Source of the DNA: Chelativorans multitrophicus
GTDB taxonomy: Bacteria > Pseudomonadota > Alphaproteobacteria > Rhizobiales > Rhizobiaceae
Length of the DNA stretch: 64,000 nt
Direction of reading: 5' to 3'
Assembly (NCBI RefSeq): GCF_011317445.1
Contig: NZ_JAAAPL010000002.1
Location: 714,589-778,588, forward strand
The stretch's first letter is position 1. Every line of letters begins with the position of its first letter. This document shows positions 33,795-43,562 of the stretch, in pieces. The translations under genes were made by a program, and so were the position numbers. Under the pieces are notes generated by a model. The model saw nothing but the letters and a program-made list of their open reading frames with translations. It made no database searches and was not told the DNA's origin.

Positions 33795-35618
33795 ATGTGT
33801 GGAATTGTGGGGATCATCGGGCAAACGCCGGTCGCACCACTCATCGTCGATGCGCTGAAGCGGCTCGAATACCGCGGTTATGACTCCGCGGGCGTAGCCA
33901 CGGTCGAGCATGGCAGGCTCGCCCGCCGGCGCGCGGAAGGGAAGCTGATCAATCTGGAAAAGCGTCTCGACGAAGAGCCGCTTGGCGGGCTGATCGGCAT
34001 CGGTCATACGCGCTGGGCCACCCATGGCGTTCCCAATGAAACCAATGCGCATCCGCATTTCTCCGGCGACGTGGCCGTGGTCCATAACGGCATCATCGAG
34101 AATTTCGCCGAGTTGCGCGACGAGCTCATCGCCGACGGTTTTACCTTTGCCTCGCAGACGGATACGGAAGTTGTGGCGCATCTGATCGAGCGGGAATTGC
34201 GTCGCGGAAAAAAGCCGAAAGATGCAGCTTTTACGGCGCTCCGGCACCTGCGGGGCGCCTTCGCGCTTGCCGTTCTGTTCCAGGGCGACGAAGACATGAT
34301 CGTCGGCGCTCGCAATGGGCCGCCGCTCGCTGTCGGTCATGGCGAGGGCGAGATGTTCCTGGGCTCCGATGCGATTGCGCTCGCCCCCTTCACCGATGCC
34401 ATCACCTATCTGGAGGACGGTGACTGGGTTGTGGTGCGCCGTTCGGGCATGGAAATCTTCGATATGGAAGGCAACCCCGTGGAGCGGAAGCGGCAGCAGT
34501 CGATCGGCACCAGCTTCCTGGTCGACAAGGGCAACCATCGGCATTTCATGGAGAAGGAAATCCATGAACAGCCGGAGGTGATCTCCCACACGCTCGCCCA
34601 TTACCTCGATTTCGTCAGTGGCGGCGTGAAGCCGTTCGAGACTCCTTTCGACCTGGCTCGGGTCGACCGCCTGGAGGTCTCGGCATGCGGCACGGCCTAT
34701 CTGGCTGGACTTATCGGCAAATATTGGCTGGAGCGCTATGCAAGGCTGCCGGTCGATATCGATATCGCATCCGAGTTCCGTTATCGCGAGATGCCGCTTT
34801 CCAAAGGAAGCGCGGCGCTCTTCGTTTCACAATCGGGCGAGACCGCCGATACGCTCGCCTCGCTGCGTTATTGCCGGCGTGAGGGCTTGCCCATCGCCTC
34901 GATCGTGAATGTGCGCGATTCGACCATGGCGCGTGAGAGCGACGGTATTTTCCCGACACTTGCGGGGCCGGAGATCGGGGTGGCCTCTACCAAGGCGTTC
35001 ACATGCCAGCTTGCGATCTTTGCTGCCCTGGCCGTGCGGGCGGGGCTCGAGCGTGAAACCATCTCCAGGGAAGAGGCCGGACGGCTCGTGCGCGCCTTAT
35101 CGGAAGCGCCACGCTATGCCGCTCAGGCCCTGAAGCTGGAAAACCGGATCGAACAGGTCGCGCGCGAGATGTCGCGGGTGCGCCATGTGCTCTATCTCGG
35201 CCGTGATACGAGCTATCCGCTGGCTCTTGAAGGTGCGCTCAAGCTCAAGGAGCTCTCCTATATTCATGCCGAGGGCTATGCCGCGGGTGAGCTCAAGCAC
35301 GGGCCGATTGCACTCATTGACGAAAACATGCCCGTGATCGTGATTGCGCCATACGACCGCATTTTTGAAAAGACCGTTTCGAACATGCAGGAGGTTGCAG
35401 CCCGCGGTGGACGCATCATCCTCATAACGGACGAGGAGGGTGCTTCACGTGCTTCGCTCGACGATTTCGAGACGATCGTGATGCCAACCGTCCCGGAATT
35501 CATAGCCCCCATCATCTATGCGCTGCCGGTCCAGATGCTCGCCTACCATACAGCCGTCGCGCTGGGCACGGATGTTGACCAGCCGCGCAACCTCGCTAAG
35601 TCGGTGACGGTGGAATAG
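33795..35618 (+). CDS. glmS: Glutamine--fructose-6-phosphate aminotransferase (isomerizing)
   Basis: The 607-residue enzyme makes glucosamine-6-phosphate, the entry to peptidoglycan and LPS amino sugars. The N-terminal glutaminase domain starts with the nucleophile Cys2 (MCGIVGIIG) and contains GIGHTRWATHG and HNGIIENF. The two SIS sugar-isomerase domains (about 285-425 and 455-597) contain ACGTAYLAG, SQSGETADTLASLR, GRDTSYPLALEGALKLKE and GELKHGPIALID, with the C-terminal NLAKSVTVE. ATG 33795 is the only start compatible with the catalytic Cys at position 2. I see no glmS ribozyme upstream. Confidence 0.97.
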   Translation: MCGIVGIIGQTPVAPLIVDALKRLEYRGYDSAGVATVEHGRLARRRAEGKLINLEKRLDEEPLGGLIGIGHTRWATHGVPNETNAHPHFSGDVAVVHNGIIENFAELRDELIADGFTFASQTDTEVVAHLIERELRRGKKPKDAAFTALRHLRGAFALAVLFQGDEDMIVGARNGPPLAVGHGEGEMFLGSDAIALAPFTDAITYLEDGDWVVVRRSGMEIFDMEGNPVERKRQQSIGTSFLVDKGNHRHFMEKEIHEQPEVISHTLAHYLDFVSGGVKPFETPFDLARVDRLEVSACGTAYLAGLIGKYWLERYARLPVDIDIASEFRYREMPLSKGSAALFVSQSGETADTLASLRYCRREGLPIASIVNVRDSTMARESDGIFPTLAGPEIGVASTKAFTCQLAIFAALAVRAGLERETISREEAGRLVRALSEAPRYAAQALKLENRIEQVAREMSRVRHVLYLGRDTSYPLALEGALKLKELSYIHAEGYAAGELKHGPIALIDENMPVIVIAPYDRIFEKTVSNMQEVAARGGRIILITDEEGASRASLDDFETIVMPTVPEFIAPIIYALPVQMLAYHTAVALGTDVDQPRNLAKSVTVE

Positions 35619-35722
35619 CGGCTAGCGGCTCCTTTGCTCTGGACGCGGGATAGCGCGGTCACGTAAGGTTTCCGCGTGTCACAGCTTTTTCACCTGCCGA
35701 ACCAGATACAGGGTGCCGCTCT

Positions 35723-36427
35723 ATGATGACGCGCCTGCGCAACTATTTTCTGACGGGGTTTGTGGTCGCCGCTCCGCTGGCGATCACCGCCTATCTCGTC
35801 TGGGGGTTTATCGGCTGGGTGGATTCGTGGGTGAAACCCTATATCCCCGCCCGTTACAACCCCGACAACTATCTGCCGTTCGCGGTCCCAGGCTTCGGCC
35901 TCATCGTCGCGGTGGTGCTGATCACGCTGATCGGCTTCCTGACCGCGAACTTCATCGGCCGGACCATCGTTTTCTACGGCGAATATATCCTCGACCGAAT
36001 GCCGTTTGTGCGCAGCGTTTATAAGACGCTGAAAAACATCCTTGAGACTGTGCTGCATGAACGATCCGATACGTTCAAAAAAGTCGGTCTCGTCGAGTAT
36101 CCGAGAAAGGGGCTCTGGGCGCTCGTCTTCATCGCCACCGAGGCGCGCGGCGAAGTGATGGAAAGGACGGCGACTGACGAGGACCCGACCATCGCCGTGT
36201 TCCTGCCCACCACCCCCAATCCCACGTCGGGCTACTTGCTTTATGTGCCGAAAAGTCAGGTAATAGAGCTGTCGATGACCGTGGAGGATGGCGCCAAGCT
36301 GATCATTTCGGCTGGGCTTATCTCGCCGGAATACCAGCAGCAGAAGATGGAACTGCTTGCGGACGAAGCGCAGAAAGCACGCCGAGTCGCCCGGCCGGGG
36401 AACAGCGGCGATTCGCTGGGCAAGTAA
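35723..36427 (+). CDS. DUF502 family membrane protein
   Basis: This 234-residue protein has two membrane helices, at about 8-32 and 51-78 (YFLTGFVVAAPLAITAYLVWG and PGFGLIVAVVLITLIGFLTAN). A DUF502 cytoplasmic domain follows with ILDRMPFVRSVYKTLKNILE, VEYPRKGLWALVFIA and FLPTTPNPTSGYLLYVP. Homologues such as LIN-type plant and bacterial proteins have no settled function. The gene follows glmS by 104 bp and ends one base from the recG stop on the opposite strand. Confidence 0.9.
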   Translation: MMTRLRNYFLTGFVVAAPLAITAYLVWGFIGWVDSWVKPYIPARYNPDNYLPFAVPGFGLIVAVVLITLIGFLTANFIGRTIVFYGEYILDRMPFVRSVYKTLKNILETVLHERSDTFKKVGLVEYPRKGLWALVFIATEARGEVMERTATDEDPTIAVFLPTTPNPTSGYLLYVPKSQVIELSMTVEDGAKLIISAGLISPEYQQQKMELLADEAQKARRVARPGNSGDSLGK

Positions 36428-36428
36428 G

Positions 36429-38537
36429 CTAGCCTGCACGCAGGAGCCGCACCGCTTCGTCCTTGCCGAACAGATAAAGGAGCACGCGCAGCGCCCGGCC
36501 GCGCTCGCTCGCAAGCTCGGGATCGCGCGAGAGCAGAAGGCGGGCATCGTCCCGCGCGGTTGCCAGAAGCTCGGCATGGAACTCGAGTCTTGCAACCTGG
36601 AAACCCGGCGTGCCGGACTGGCGGGTGCCCAGAAGGTCGCCTTCGCCGCGCAGTTTCAAATCCTCTTCCGAAATCAGGAAGCCGTCCTCGGTCTCACGCA
36701 GGATGGCAAGCCTGCGTTTCGCCACTTCGCCCAAGGGCGGTTTGTAGAGAAGGACGCATGAGGAGGGCTTATCACTGCGTCCGACGCGGCCGCGCAGCTG
36801 ATGAAGCTGGGCGAGGCCGAATCGTTCGGCATGCTCGATAACGATGATGGTCGCATCCGGCACATCGACGCCCACTTCAACCACCGTAGTGCCGACGAGG
36901 ATGCGCGTCTGCCCATCCTTGAAGGCGCGCATGGCCTCATCCTTCTCCCGCGCCGCCATACGGCCGTGGACAAGGCCGACCGCATGCCCGAATACATGCT
37001 TGAGCGAGGCGAAACGGTCCTCTGCCGAGGTAAGCTCGATCGCATCCGACTCCTCGACAAGCGGGCAGATCCAGTAGATTTTCTGGCCCTCAACGATCGC
37101 GTTTTGCAGGCGTTCGATCAATTCGTCTAGCCGGTCCGTCGGCATGGTGACCGTGCGGATCGGCTTGCGGCCTGCCGGCTTCTCCGTCAGCCGAGACACA
37201 TCCATATCGCCGAAGGCAGACAGCACCAGTGTGCGCGGGATAGGGGTCGCGGTCATCACCAGCATGTCCGGCGCGTCGCCCTTGGCGTTGATCGCCAGCC
37301 GCTGATGCACACCGAAACGGTGCTGCTCGTCGATGATCGTCAGCACGAGGTCATGAAACTGCACCGTCTCCTGGAAAAGCGCATGCGTACCGATCACGAA
37401 GGAGACCTCGCCGGAAGCAATACGGGCGAGAATTTCCTGGCGCTCGCGGCCCTTCTCGCGCCCGGTAAGCAGCGCAGCTTTGAGGCCGGCCTTTTCGGCG
37501 AGCGGAGCGACGGTTGCAAAATGCTGACGGGCAAGCAGCTCCGTCGGCGCCATCAGGGCGGATTGGCCGCCGGCCTCGGCTGCGCGTGCCATGGCAAGCA
37601 GCGCCACCACCGTCTTGCCCGCGCCCACATCGCCCTGGAGGAGCCTCAGCATGCGCTCGTCCTTGGCCAGGTCGGCAAAGATATCGGCCACGGCGCGTTC
37701 CTGGGACGGCGTGAGCGAATAGGGAAGCGCGTGCTTTATTCTTGCAGCAAGCATGCCATCGCCATTCAGCGGACGCCCAGCGAGTTTTCGTGTCCGTGCG
37801 CGGACAAGCGCAAGTGAAAGCTGACTCGCCAGCAATTCGTCATAGGCGAGCCGCTGCCATGGTGCGTTTTCTGGGGAGATATCCTCCACATTTTTGGGAT
37901 CGTGGAGGCGATCAAGCGCGGCGCGGAAGGAGGAAAATCCGAGCTGTGTCTTGAGCGCTTCGTCCTGCCACTCCGGCATATCCGGCACGCGGGCGACAGC
38001 CTGCGCGATAGCGCGGCGCAGCACCTTGGGCGATAGGCCGGCAGTGAGCGGATAGACTGGCTCGAGGGGCGGCAGGCTCGCGGCTTCCGAGGCGGGCACG
38101 ATATAGTCCGGGTGGACCATGGAAGGCCGGCCGTTGAACCATTCCATGCGCCCTGAAACCAGCACCTCGCTACCCACCGGAAACTGCTTCTCCAGATAAG
38201 CCGGGTGCGCATGGAAAAAGGTGAGCGTGATCTGACCCGTCTCATCGAAGGCGAAGACGCGGTAGGGCACGTTCTTCTTGCCGCGCGGGGGCGGCTGATG
38301 ACGGTCTACCGTGAGCCTGAGCGTTACGATCGCGCCTTGTGGCGCATAGGCTACTTCCGGCCGGTTTGTGCGGTCGATCAGCGAATGCGGCAGCACGAAA
38401 AGCAGATCGCCCACGCGCAAGGGGCGATTCGCCAGGTCTGCCGGCACCACATTGGCGATCAGCCCGGCCGTGCGGCTGCCGATGCCTTCGAGCGCTGTTG
38501 CAGGGGCAAAGAGAGGATCGAGAAGCGAAGGACGCAT
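36429..38537 (-). CDS. recG: ATP-dependent DNA helicase RecG
   Basis: The 702-residue helicase reverses stalled replication forks and branch-migrates Holliday junctions. The N-terminal wedge/OB domain (about 30-170) is followed by a superfamily 2 motor with the Walker A LQGDVGAGKTVVALL, the DEQH box IIDEQHRFG, motif III TATPIPRT, and the C-terminal QLRGRVGRSDKPS and RGEGDLLGTRQSG. Length is normal. It is divergent from sdhE and mfd and convergent with the DUF502 gene. Confidence 0.96.
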   Translation of the reverse strand: MRPSLLDPLFAPATALEGIGSRTAGLIANVVPADLANRPLRVGDLLFVLPHSLIDRTNRPEVAYAPQGAIVTLRLTVDRHQPPPRGKKNVPYRVFAFDETGQITLTFFHAHPAYLEKQFPVGSEVLVSGRMEWFNGRPSMVHPDYIVPASEAASLPPLEPVYPLTAGLSPKVLRRAIAQAVARVPDMPEWQDEALKTQLGFSSFRAALDRLHDPKNVEDISPENAPWQRLAYDELLASQLSLALVRARTRKLAGRPLNGDGMLAARIKHALPYSLTPSQERAVADIFADLAKDERMLRLLQGDVGAGKTVVALLAMARAAEAGGQSALMAPTELLARQHFATVAPLAEKAGLKAALLTGREKGRERQEILARIASGEVSFVIGTHALFQETVQFHDLVLTIIDEQHRFGVHQRLAINAKGDAPDMLVMTATPIPRTLVLSAFGDMDVSRLTEKPAGRKPIRTVTMPTDRLDELIERLQNAIVEGQKIYWICPLVEESDAIELTSAEDRFASLKHVFGHAVGLVHGRMAAREKDEAMRAFKDGQTRILVGTTVVEVGVDVPDATIIVIEHAERFGLAQLHQLRGRVGRSDKPSSCVLLYKPPLGEVAKRRLAILRETEDGFLISEEDLKLRGEGDLLGTRQSGTPGFQVARLEFHAELLATARDDARLLLSRDPELASERGRALRVLLYLFGKDEAVRLLRAG

Positions 38538-38642
38538 GGACGAGAGCTTAGCGGCAGGTGAGGGCAGATGAAATGCTTCCGAGAGGCTGACTTTCTACAG
38601 ATGAAACGCTATATGCCCTCTCTCATCGCGAAAGGCACGCCC

Positions 38643-38930
38643 ATGACTGGAACAATGCGTTCAAGCGCCAATCTCGAACCGCGCAGGCGCCGCATCCTGG
38701 TGCGCTCATGGCGGCGCGGCATGCGAGAAATGGATTTGGTGCTCGGCGGTTTCGCTGACGCGCATATAGAACAGCTTTCCGATGAGGAACTGGCGCAGTT
38801 CGAGGCCTTGCTCGATGTGCCGGACGCGACACTTCTGCAATGGGTCACCGGAGAAATGCCGGTGACCGCTCCCCATGATACGGCGCTCTTTGAGCGTATT
38901 CGCGCCACCTGTGGCGCGACGATCACCTGA
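38643..38930 (+). CDS. sdhE: FAD assembly factor SdhE
   Basis: This 95-residue protein belongs to the SdhE/SDH5 family, which promotes covalent flavinylation of succinate dehydrogenase SdhA. The signature RGMREMDLVLGGFAD contains the conserved RG(x)E-type motif, and DEELAQFEALLDVPDATLLQW is the typical second half. The open frame extends upstream to 38568, but ATG 38643 has AAAGG at good spacing and begins near the family start. It sits between recG (divergent) and mfd (12-bp gap), a common alphaproteobacterial arrangement. Confidence 0.93.
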   Translation: MTGTMRSSANLEPRRRRILVRSWRRGMREMDLVLGGFADAHIEQLSDEELAQFEALLDVPDATLLQWVTGEMPVTAPHDTALFERIRATCGATIT

Positions 38931-38942
38931 CAGAACATCGAA

Positions 38943-41900
38943 ATGAACGAGCTGATAGATCCCATCGGCCTTGCGCGCCGGAACGGCCCCGCAATCGTTG
39001 ACGGAGTTGCCGACGGTTACGAGCCCTTTGCGCTGGCGCGCATCTCCGCTGAAATTGCGCCTGACGGGCCGCTGATCTTTGTGGTGCGCGACGGGCAGCG
39101 CTTGCCGCTCATCGCGGAGGCGCTGCAGTTCGCAGCGCCCGGCCTGCCGGTGATGACGTTGCCGGCCTGGGACTGCCTGCCTTATGACCGGGTCTCTCCC
39201 GGCGCCGATGCCGCCGCCCGCAGGCTCGATGCACTTTCGGCCATGGCTGCCCTGAAAAAGAATCCGCATCGCGCCGTGGTGCTGGTTAGCGCAAACGCGG
39301 TTCTCCAGCGCATGCCGCCGGCAAAGCACATCGCGGCACAGGGATTTCGCGCCAAGCCCGGCAACCAGGTGGACATGGAGGCGCTCATCGGGCGGCTGGA
39401 GACGGCTGGCTTCGAGCGCGTTCCCACGGTGCGCGATATGGGCCAATATGCCGTGCGCGGCGGCATTCTCGACCTCTTCGCACCCGGCTGGGAAGAGGCG
39501 CTGCGGCTCGATTTCTTCGGCGACACGCTCGATTCCATCCGTGCTTTCGACGTGGCCACCCAGCGCACGACAGGTCAACGCACCGAGGTGATGCTGCAGG
39601 CCATGAGCGAGGTGATGCTGACGCCGGACACGGTAAGCCGCTTCCGCCGCCACTATATCGAGACGTTCGGTGCGCCCTCGCGCGACGACGCGCTCTATGC
39701 CGCGATATCGGAAGGGCGGCGCTTCTCCGGCATGGAGCACTGGCTGCCGCTCTTCTATGACGGGCTGGAGACCGTGTTCGACTATCTGCCGGACGCGCCG
39801 CTCGTCTTCGACCATCTGGCGCAGGAGGCGGTGAACGAACGGCACGCGCTGATCAACGACCATTATGAGGCGCGAAAGCGCCAGCTCTCCGAAGGCGCGG
39901 GGCTTGGAGATTCTGTGCCCTATAAGCCGATCGAGCCGCAGCAGCTCTATCTCGATCCGCAGGAAATCTTAGCGGCGGCCGAAGCGCGGGCTTTCATTCA
40001 GCTCACGCCTTTCGCCACGCCCGAGGCTGGCGGCGCCAAGGTGTTCCATGCGGGTGCTTTGGCGGGGCGCAGCTTCGCCGAGCGCGCCGATCCTAACGCC
40101 AATGTCTTCGACCATGTGGTCAAGCATATCGGAGAAAGGCGGGCGCACGGGAAGCATGTATTGATTGCCGGCTGGAGCGAGGGTTCGGCCGACCGGCTGA
40201 GCCAGATCCTAGCCGAGCATGGGCTAGGCGGCGTTGCGCGCGTGACAAGCCTGGGCGAGCTCGCCAAATTGCCGAAAGGGCAGGCGGGGCTTGGGGTCCT
40301 GCCGCTGGAGACGGGTTTCGAAACCCCGAAGCTGGTCGTTGTCGCGGAACAGGATATTCTAGGAGACCGGCTCGTGCGCCGCTCCAAGCGGCGTAAGCGG
40401 GCGGCAGATTTCATCTCCGAGGCAAGTGCCCTGTCGGCAGGCGATATCGTCGTCCATGCCGACCATGGCATCGGCCGTTTCGTCGGCCTCAAAACGATCG
40501 AAGCGGCAGGGGCTCCGCACGAGTGCCTGGAAATCCACTATGCCGGCGACGACCGGCTTTTCCTGCCGGTCGAAAATATCGAGCTACTGTCGCGCTATGG
40601 CTCCGACTCTGCGGAGGCAACGCTCGACAAGCTCGGCGGTGGTGCATGGCAGTCGCGTAAGGCGAAGCTGAAGAAGCGCCTCCTCGAAATGGCGGGCCAG
40701 CTGATCAAGCTTGCCGCCGAGCGGCAGATGCGCCCGGCAGCGAAGATCATGCCGCCCGAGGGGCTTTATGGCGAATTCGCCGCACGCTTCCCTTATGAAG
40801 AGACGGACGACCAGCAGACCGCCATTGATGCTGTCATCGAGGATTTCAGCTCCGGCCGGCCCATGGACCGACTCGTTTGCGGCGATGTGGGCTTCGGCAA
40901 GACCGAAGTGGCGCTCAGAGCCGCATTCCTGGCGGCCATGGAGGGCCTTCAGGTGGCGGTGGTTGTGCCGACCACGCTGCTCGCCCGTCAACATTTCAAG
41001 ACCTTTCGCGATCGCTTTGCGGGGCTTCCCGTGACCGTGCGGCAGGCCTCGCGCCTCGTCACGGCCAAGGAACTCGCGGAGACGAAAAAGGGGGTGGCGG
41101 ACGGCACAGTCGATATCGTTGTGGGCACGCACGCTCTGCTTGGCAATTCGATCCAGTTCAAAAATCTGGGGCTGCTGATCATCGACGAAGAGCAGCATTT
41201 CGGCGTGAAGCACAAGGAGCGGCTGAAGGAGCTGAAAGCGGACGTGCACGTGCTGACGCTCTCAGCCACGCCGATCCCTCGCACGCTGCAGCTTGCGCTC
41301 ACGGGCGTGCGGGAACTCTCGCTGATTGCCACGCCGCCGGTCGACCGCATGGCCGTTCGCACCTTTATCTCGCCCTTCGATCCGCTCGTCATCCGCGAGA
41401 CGCTCCTGCGCGAGCGCTATCGCGGCGGCCAGAGCTTCTATGTCGTGCCGCGCATCTCGGATCTGGCGGAGGTGAAGGAATTCCTGGCGGAGCAGGTACC
41501 GGAGCTCAAGGTTGCGACCGCGCATGGCCAGATCGCCGCGGGTGAACTCGACGACATCATGAACGCCTTCTATGACGGCAAATATGATGTGCTCCTCTCG
41601 ACCACGATTGTGGAATCGGGCTTGGATATTCCAACGGCAAACACGCTGATCGTGCACCGGGCCGACATGTTCGGCCTGGCGCAGCTTTACCAGCTGCGCG
41701 GCCGTGTGGGGCGCTCGAAGGTGCGTGCCTATGCGCTCTTCACGCTGCCGGCCAATCGCACGCTCACACCGACGGCCGAGCGGCGGCTGAAGGTGCTGCA
41801 GTCGCTCGACGCGCTGGGCGCCGGGTTCCAGCTTGCAAGCCATGACCTGGATATCCGCGGAGCCGGCAATCTTCTGGGAGAAGAGCAGTCGGGCCACATC

Positions 41901-42446
41901 AAGGAAGTGGGCTACGAGCTCTATCAGCAGATGCTGGAGGAGGCGGTGGCAGAGCTGCGGGGGACCGGCGAGACGGCCGATACAGGCTGGTCTCCGCAAA
42001 TCACCGTCGGTACAGCGGTCATGATCCCCGAGCATTATGTGCCCGACCTCCAGCTTCGTCTCGGCCTTTATCGCCGGCTTGGCGAGATCGAGACGCCGGA
42101 GGAGATCGATGGTTTCGGCGCCGAACTTATCGACCGCTTCGGGCCGATGCCGGAGGAAGTGCAGCACCTTCTCAAGATCGTCTACATCAAGGCGCTCTGC
42201 CGGCGGGCGAATGTGGAGAAGCTCGATGCCGGGCCGAAGGGCGTGGTGCTCCATTTCCGCAACAAGGAGTTCCCGGAACCGGCTGGCCTGGTTCGCTTCA
42301 TCGGTGAGCAGGGGCAGTTGGCCAAAATCAGGCCGGACCAAAGCGTGGTCTTCATCCGGGACTGGCCGACACCGGAAAAGCGGCTTGCCGGGGCCGCTGT
42401 CGTGATGACGCAGCTTGTGCGGCTGGTGGAGAAGCAGGCGGCCTAG
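38943..42446 (+). CDS. mfd: Transcription-repair coupling factor
   Basis: The 1167-residue Mfd displaces RNA polymerase stalled at lesions and recruits UvrA. Visible are the N-terminal UvrB-homology region (PAWDCLPYDRVSPGADAAARRL), the CarD-like RNA polymerase interaction domain (GDIVVHADHGIGRFVGLKTI), and a RecG-like translocase with the Walker A CGDVGFGKTEVALRAAF, IIDEEQHFGVKHKE and SATPIPRTLQ. The TRCF C-terminal domain comes last. Length is typical. It follows sdhE closely, and its stop overlaps by four bases with that of an opposite-strand gene. Confidence 0.97.
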   Translation: MNELIDPIGLARRNGPAIVDGVADGYEPFALARISAEIAPDGPLIFVVRDGQRLPLIAEALQFAAPGLPVMTLPAWDCLPYDRVSPGADAAARRLDALSAMAALKKNPHRAVVLVSANAVLQRMPPAKHIAAQGFRAKPGNQVDMEALIGRLETAGFERVPTVRDMGQYAVRGGILDLFAPGWEEALRLDFFGDTLDSIRAFDVATQRTTGQRTEVMLQAMSEVMLTPDTVSRFRRHYIETFGAPSRDDALYAAISEGRRFSGMEHWLPLFYDGLETVFDYLPDAPLVFDHLAQEAVNERHALINDHYEARKRQLSEGAGLGDSVPYKPIEPQQLYLDPQEILAAAEARAFIQLTPFATPEAGGAKVFHAGALAGRSFAERADPNANVFDHVVKHIGERRAHGKHVLIAGWSEGSADRLSQILAEHGLGGVARVTSLGELAKLPKGQAGLGVLPLETGFETPKLVVVAEQDILGDRLVRRSKRRKRAADFISEASALSAGDIVVHADHGIGRFVGLKTIEAAGAPHECLEIHYAGDDRLFLPVENIELLSRYGSDSAEATLDKLGGGAWQSRKAKLKKRLLEMAGQLIKLAAERQMRPAAKIMPPEGLYGEFAARFPYEETDDQQTAIDAVIEDFSSGRPMDRLVCGDVGFGKTEVALRAAFLAAMEGLQVAVVVPTTLLARQHFKTFRDRFAGLPVTVRQASRLVTAKELAETKKGVADGTVDIVVGTHALLGNSIQFKNLGLLIIDEEQHFGVKHKERLKELKADVHVLTLSATPIPRTLQLALTGVRELSLIATPPVDRMAVRTFISPFDPLVIRETLLRERYRGGQSFYVVPRISDLAEVKEFLAEQVPELKVATAHGQIAAGELDDIMNAFYDGKYDVLLSTTIVESGLDIPTANTLIVHRADMFGLAQLYQLRGRVGRSKVRAYALFTLPANRTLTPTAERRLKVLQSLDALGAGFQLASHDLDIRGAGNLLGEEQSGHIKEVGYELYQQMLEEAVAELRGTGETADTGWSPQITVGTAVMIPEHYVPDLQLRLGLYRRLGEIETPEEIDGFGAELIDRFGPMPEEVQHLLKIVYIKALCRRANVEKLDAGPKGVVLHFRNKEFPEPAGLVRFIGEQGQLAKIRPDQSVVFIRDWPTPEKRLAGAAVVMTQLVRLVEKQAA

Positions 42447-42847
42447 ATAAGGGCGACCACGAGGCCCGCCAAACCGAGGATCGCTCCCGCAGCACCCAAA
42501 ATGACCGACCAGAACGCGAGCCAAGCCGGAATCCAGATCGAAGGATTGTTGGAGTCCAGATACCAGCGAAGCTGACCGAGCCTGCCTGCCTTGGTGAATG
42601 AGAAGTCGTAGGTCTGATCGAACATGACGCCGAGGTCGAGACGCGTGTCCAAATCCATCTCGATGGCACCTTCCTCTTCCGTACCTAGAACGGAAACGTA
42701 GGAGGAATTGCCGTTAACGGACAGTTTGACGACGTGGTTACGGCCAATTCCATTGCGGTGTTTCTTGTGGATCCGGACGATATCGCGAGCCGTATCCGGC
42801 ACGCGCGCCTTCATAACCCGCAATGTCACATTGCTGATATCGCTCAT
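42443..42847 (-). CDS. Hypothetical protein with a C-terminal membrane helix
   Basis: This 134-residue protein has no domain that I recognise. Residues 1-105 look soluble and mixed alpha/beta, with basic patches (MKARVPDTARDIVRIHKKHR) and acidic ones (GTEEEGAIEMDLD). Residues 107-133 form a single hydrophobic helix with little after it (WIPAWLAFWSVILGAAGAI), so it may be tail-anchored with the bulk in the cytosol. Its end overlaps the mfd stop by four bases on the opposite strand. It may be expressed from a promoter between it and the FrnE-like gene, or by read-through from that gene, which is 22 bp upstream. Confidence 0.65.
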   Translation of the reverse strand: MSDISNVTLRVMKARVPDTARDIVRIHKKHRNGIGRNHVVKLSVNGNSSYVSVLGTEEEGAIEMDLDTRLDLGVMFDQTYDFSFTKAGRLGQLRWYLDSNNPSIWIPAWLAFWSVILGAAGAILGLAGLVVALI

Positions 42848-42869
42848 TTTCCGCTGCCCCCGCGGTGAA

Positions 42870-43556
42870 CTATTCCTGTGGGTTCTCCAACTCGCCCTTT
42901 TCCTTTGCCTCGCTCACCTTCGTGATCGCGTCCGAGAGCGCTCTAGGTGGCTGAGCCCCCATCAACGCATATCGGCCCTCGAGCAAAAAACAGGGGACAC
43001 CGGTGATGCCCATGCGCTGGGCCGTCTCCACCTCCGCCTTCACCTCATCGCGGTCCGCCTGGGTGGGCAGCAGCGTTTCGACCAACGAGGCGTCCATGTC
43101 CGCCTGCCGCGCGGCCTCGATCAGCACGGCATGATCGCCGATGTTCTGTCCCTCTTCGAAATAGAGGCGGAACAGGCGCTCCACGAGCCTGTTCTGCACG
43201 TCTTCGCCTGCCGTCGCAGCCCAGCGGATCACCCGATGCGCGTCAAGCGTATTGGGTGCGACCTTAATGGCTGCGAAGTGGTAGGAAATGCCGGCAGCCG
43301 TTCCCATCTCGCGCAGGCGATCATGCGCCGCCTCGATGCGTTCCAGGCTGCCGAATTTCTGGACCATGTAGGCTTTGCGGTCGAGGCCTTCCGACGGGAT
43401 CGTAGGATCGAGTTGATAGGGGCGCCAGCGCACCATGACGTCGATATCCCTGAGATCGGCCAGCGCAAGCTGGAGATTTCGCATACCCAGGAAACACCAG
43501 GGACACACGACATCGGAGACGACATTGACGCTGAGGGCTGGCTTGTCGCTCATCAC
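42870..43556 (-). CDS. DsbA-family oxidoreductase (FrnE-like)
   Basis: The 228-residue protein has a thioredoxin fold with a helical insertion. Its active site Cys18-Pro-Trp-Cys21 (DVVCPWCFLG) lies directly after the first strand. It lacks a signal peptide, so it is cytoplasmic, like FrnE and the 2-hydroxychromene-2-carboxylate isomerase relatives. Family blocks include VRWRPYQLDPTIPSEGLDR and GITGVPCFLLEGRYALMGAQ with the cis-proline. These enzymes are linked to polyketide synthesis or oxidative stress. The physiological substrate is unknown. It lies between a binding-protein gene and a small membrane protein, all minus strand. Confidence 0.9.
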   Translation of the reverse strand: MMSDKPALSVNVVSDVVCPWCFLGMRNLQLALADLRDIDVMVRWRPYQLDPTIPSEGLDRKAYMVQKFGSLERIEAAHDRLREMGTAAGISYHFAAIKVAPNTLDAHRVIRWAATAGEDVQNRLVERLFRLYFEEGQNIGDHAVLIEAARQADMDASLVETLLPTQADRDEVKAEVETAQRMGITGVPCFLLEGRYALMGAQPPRALSDAITKVSEAKEKGELENPQE

Positions 43557-43562
43557 GTGTTC

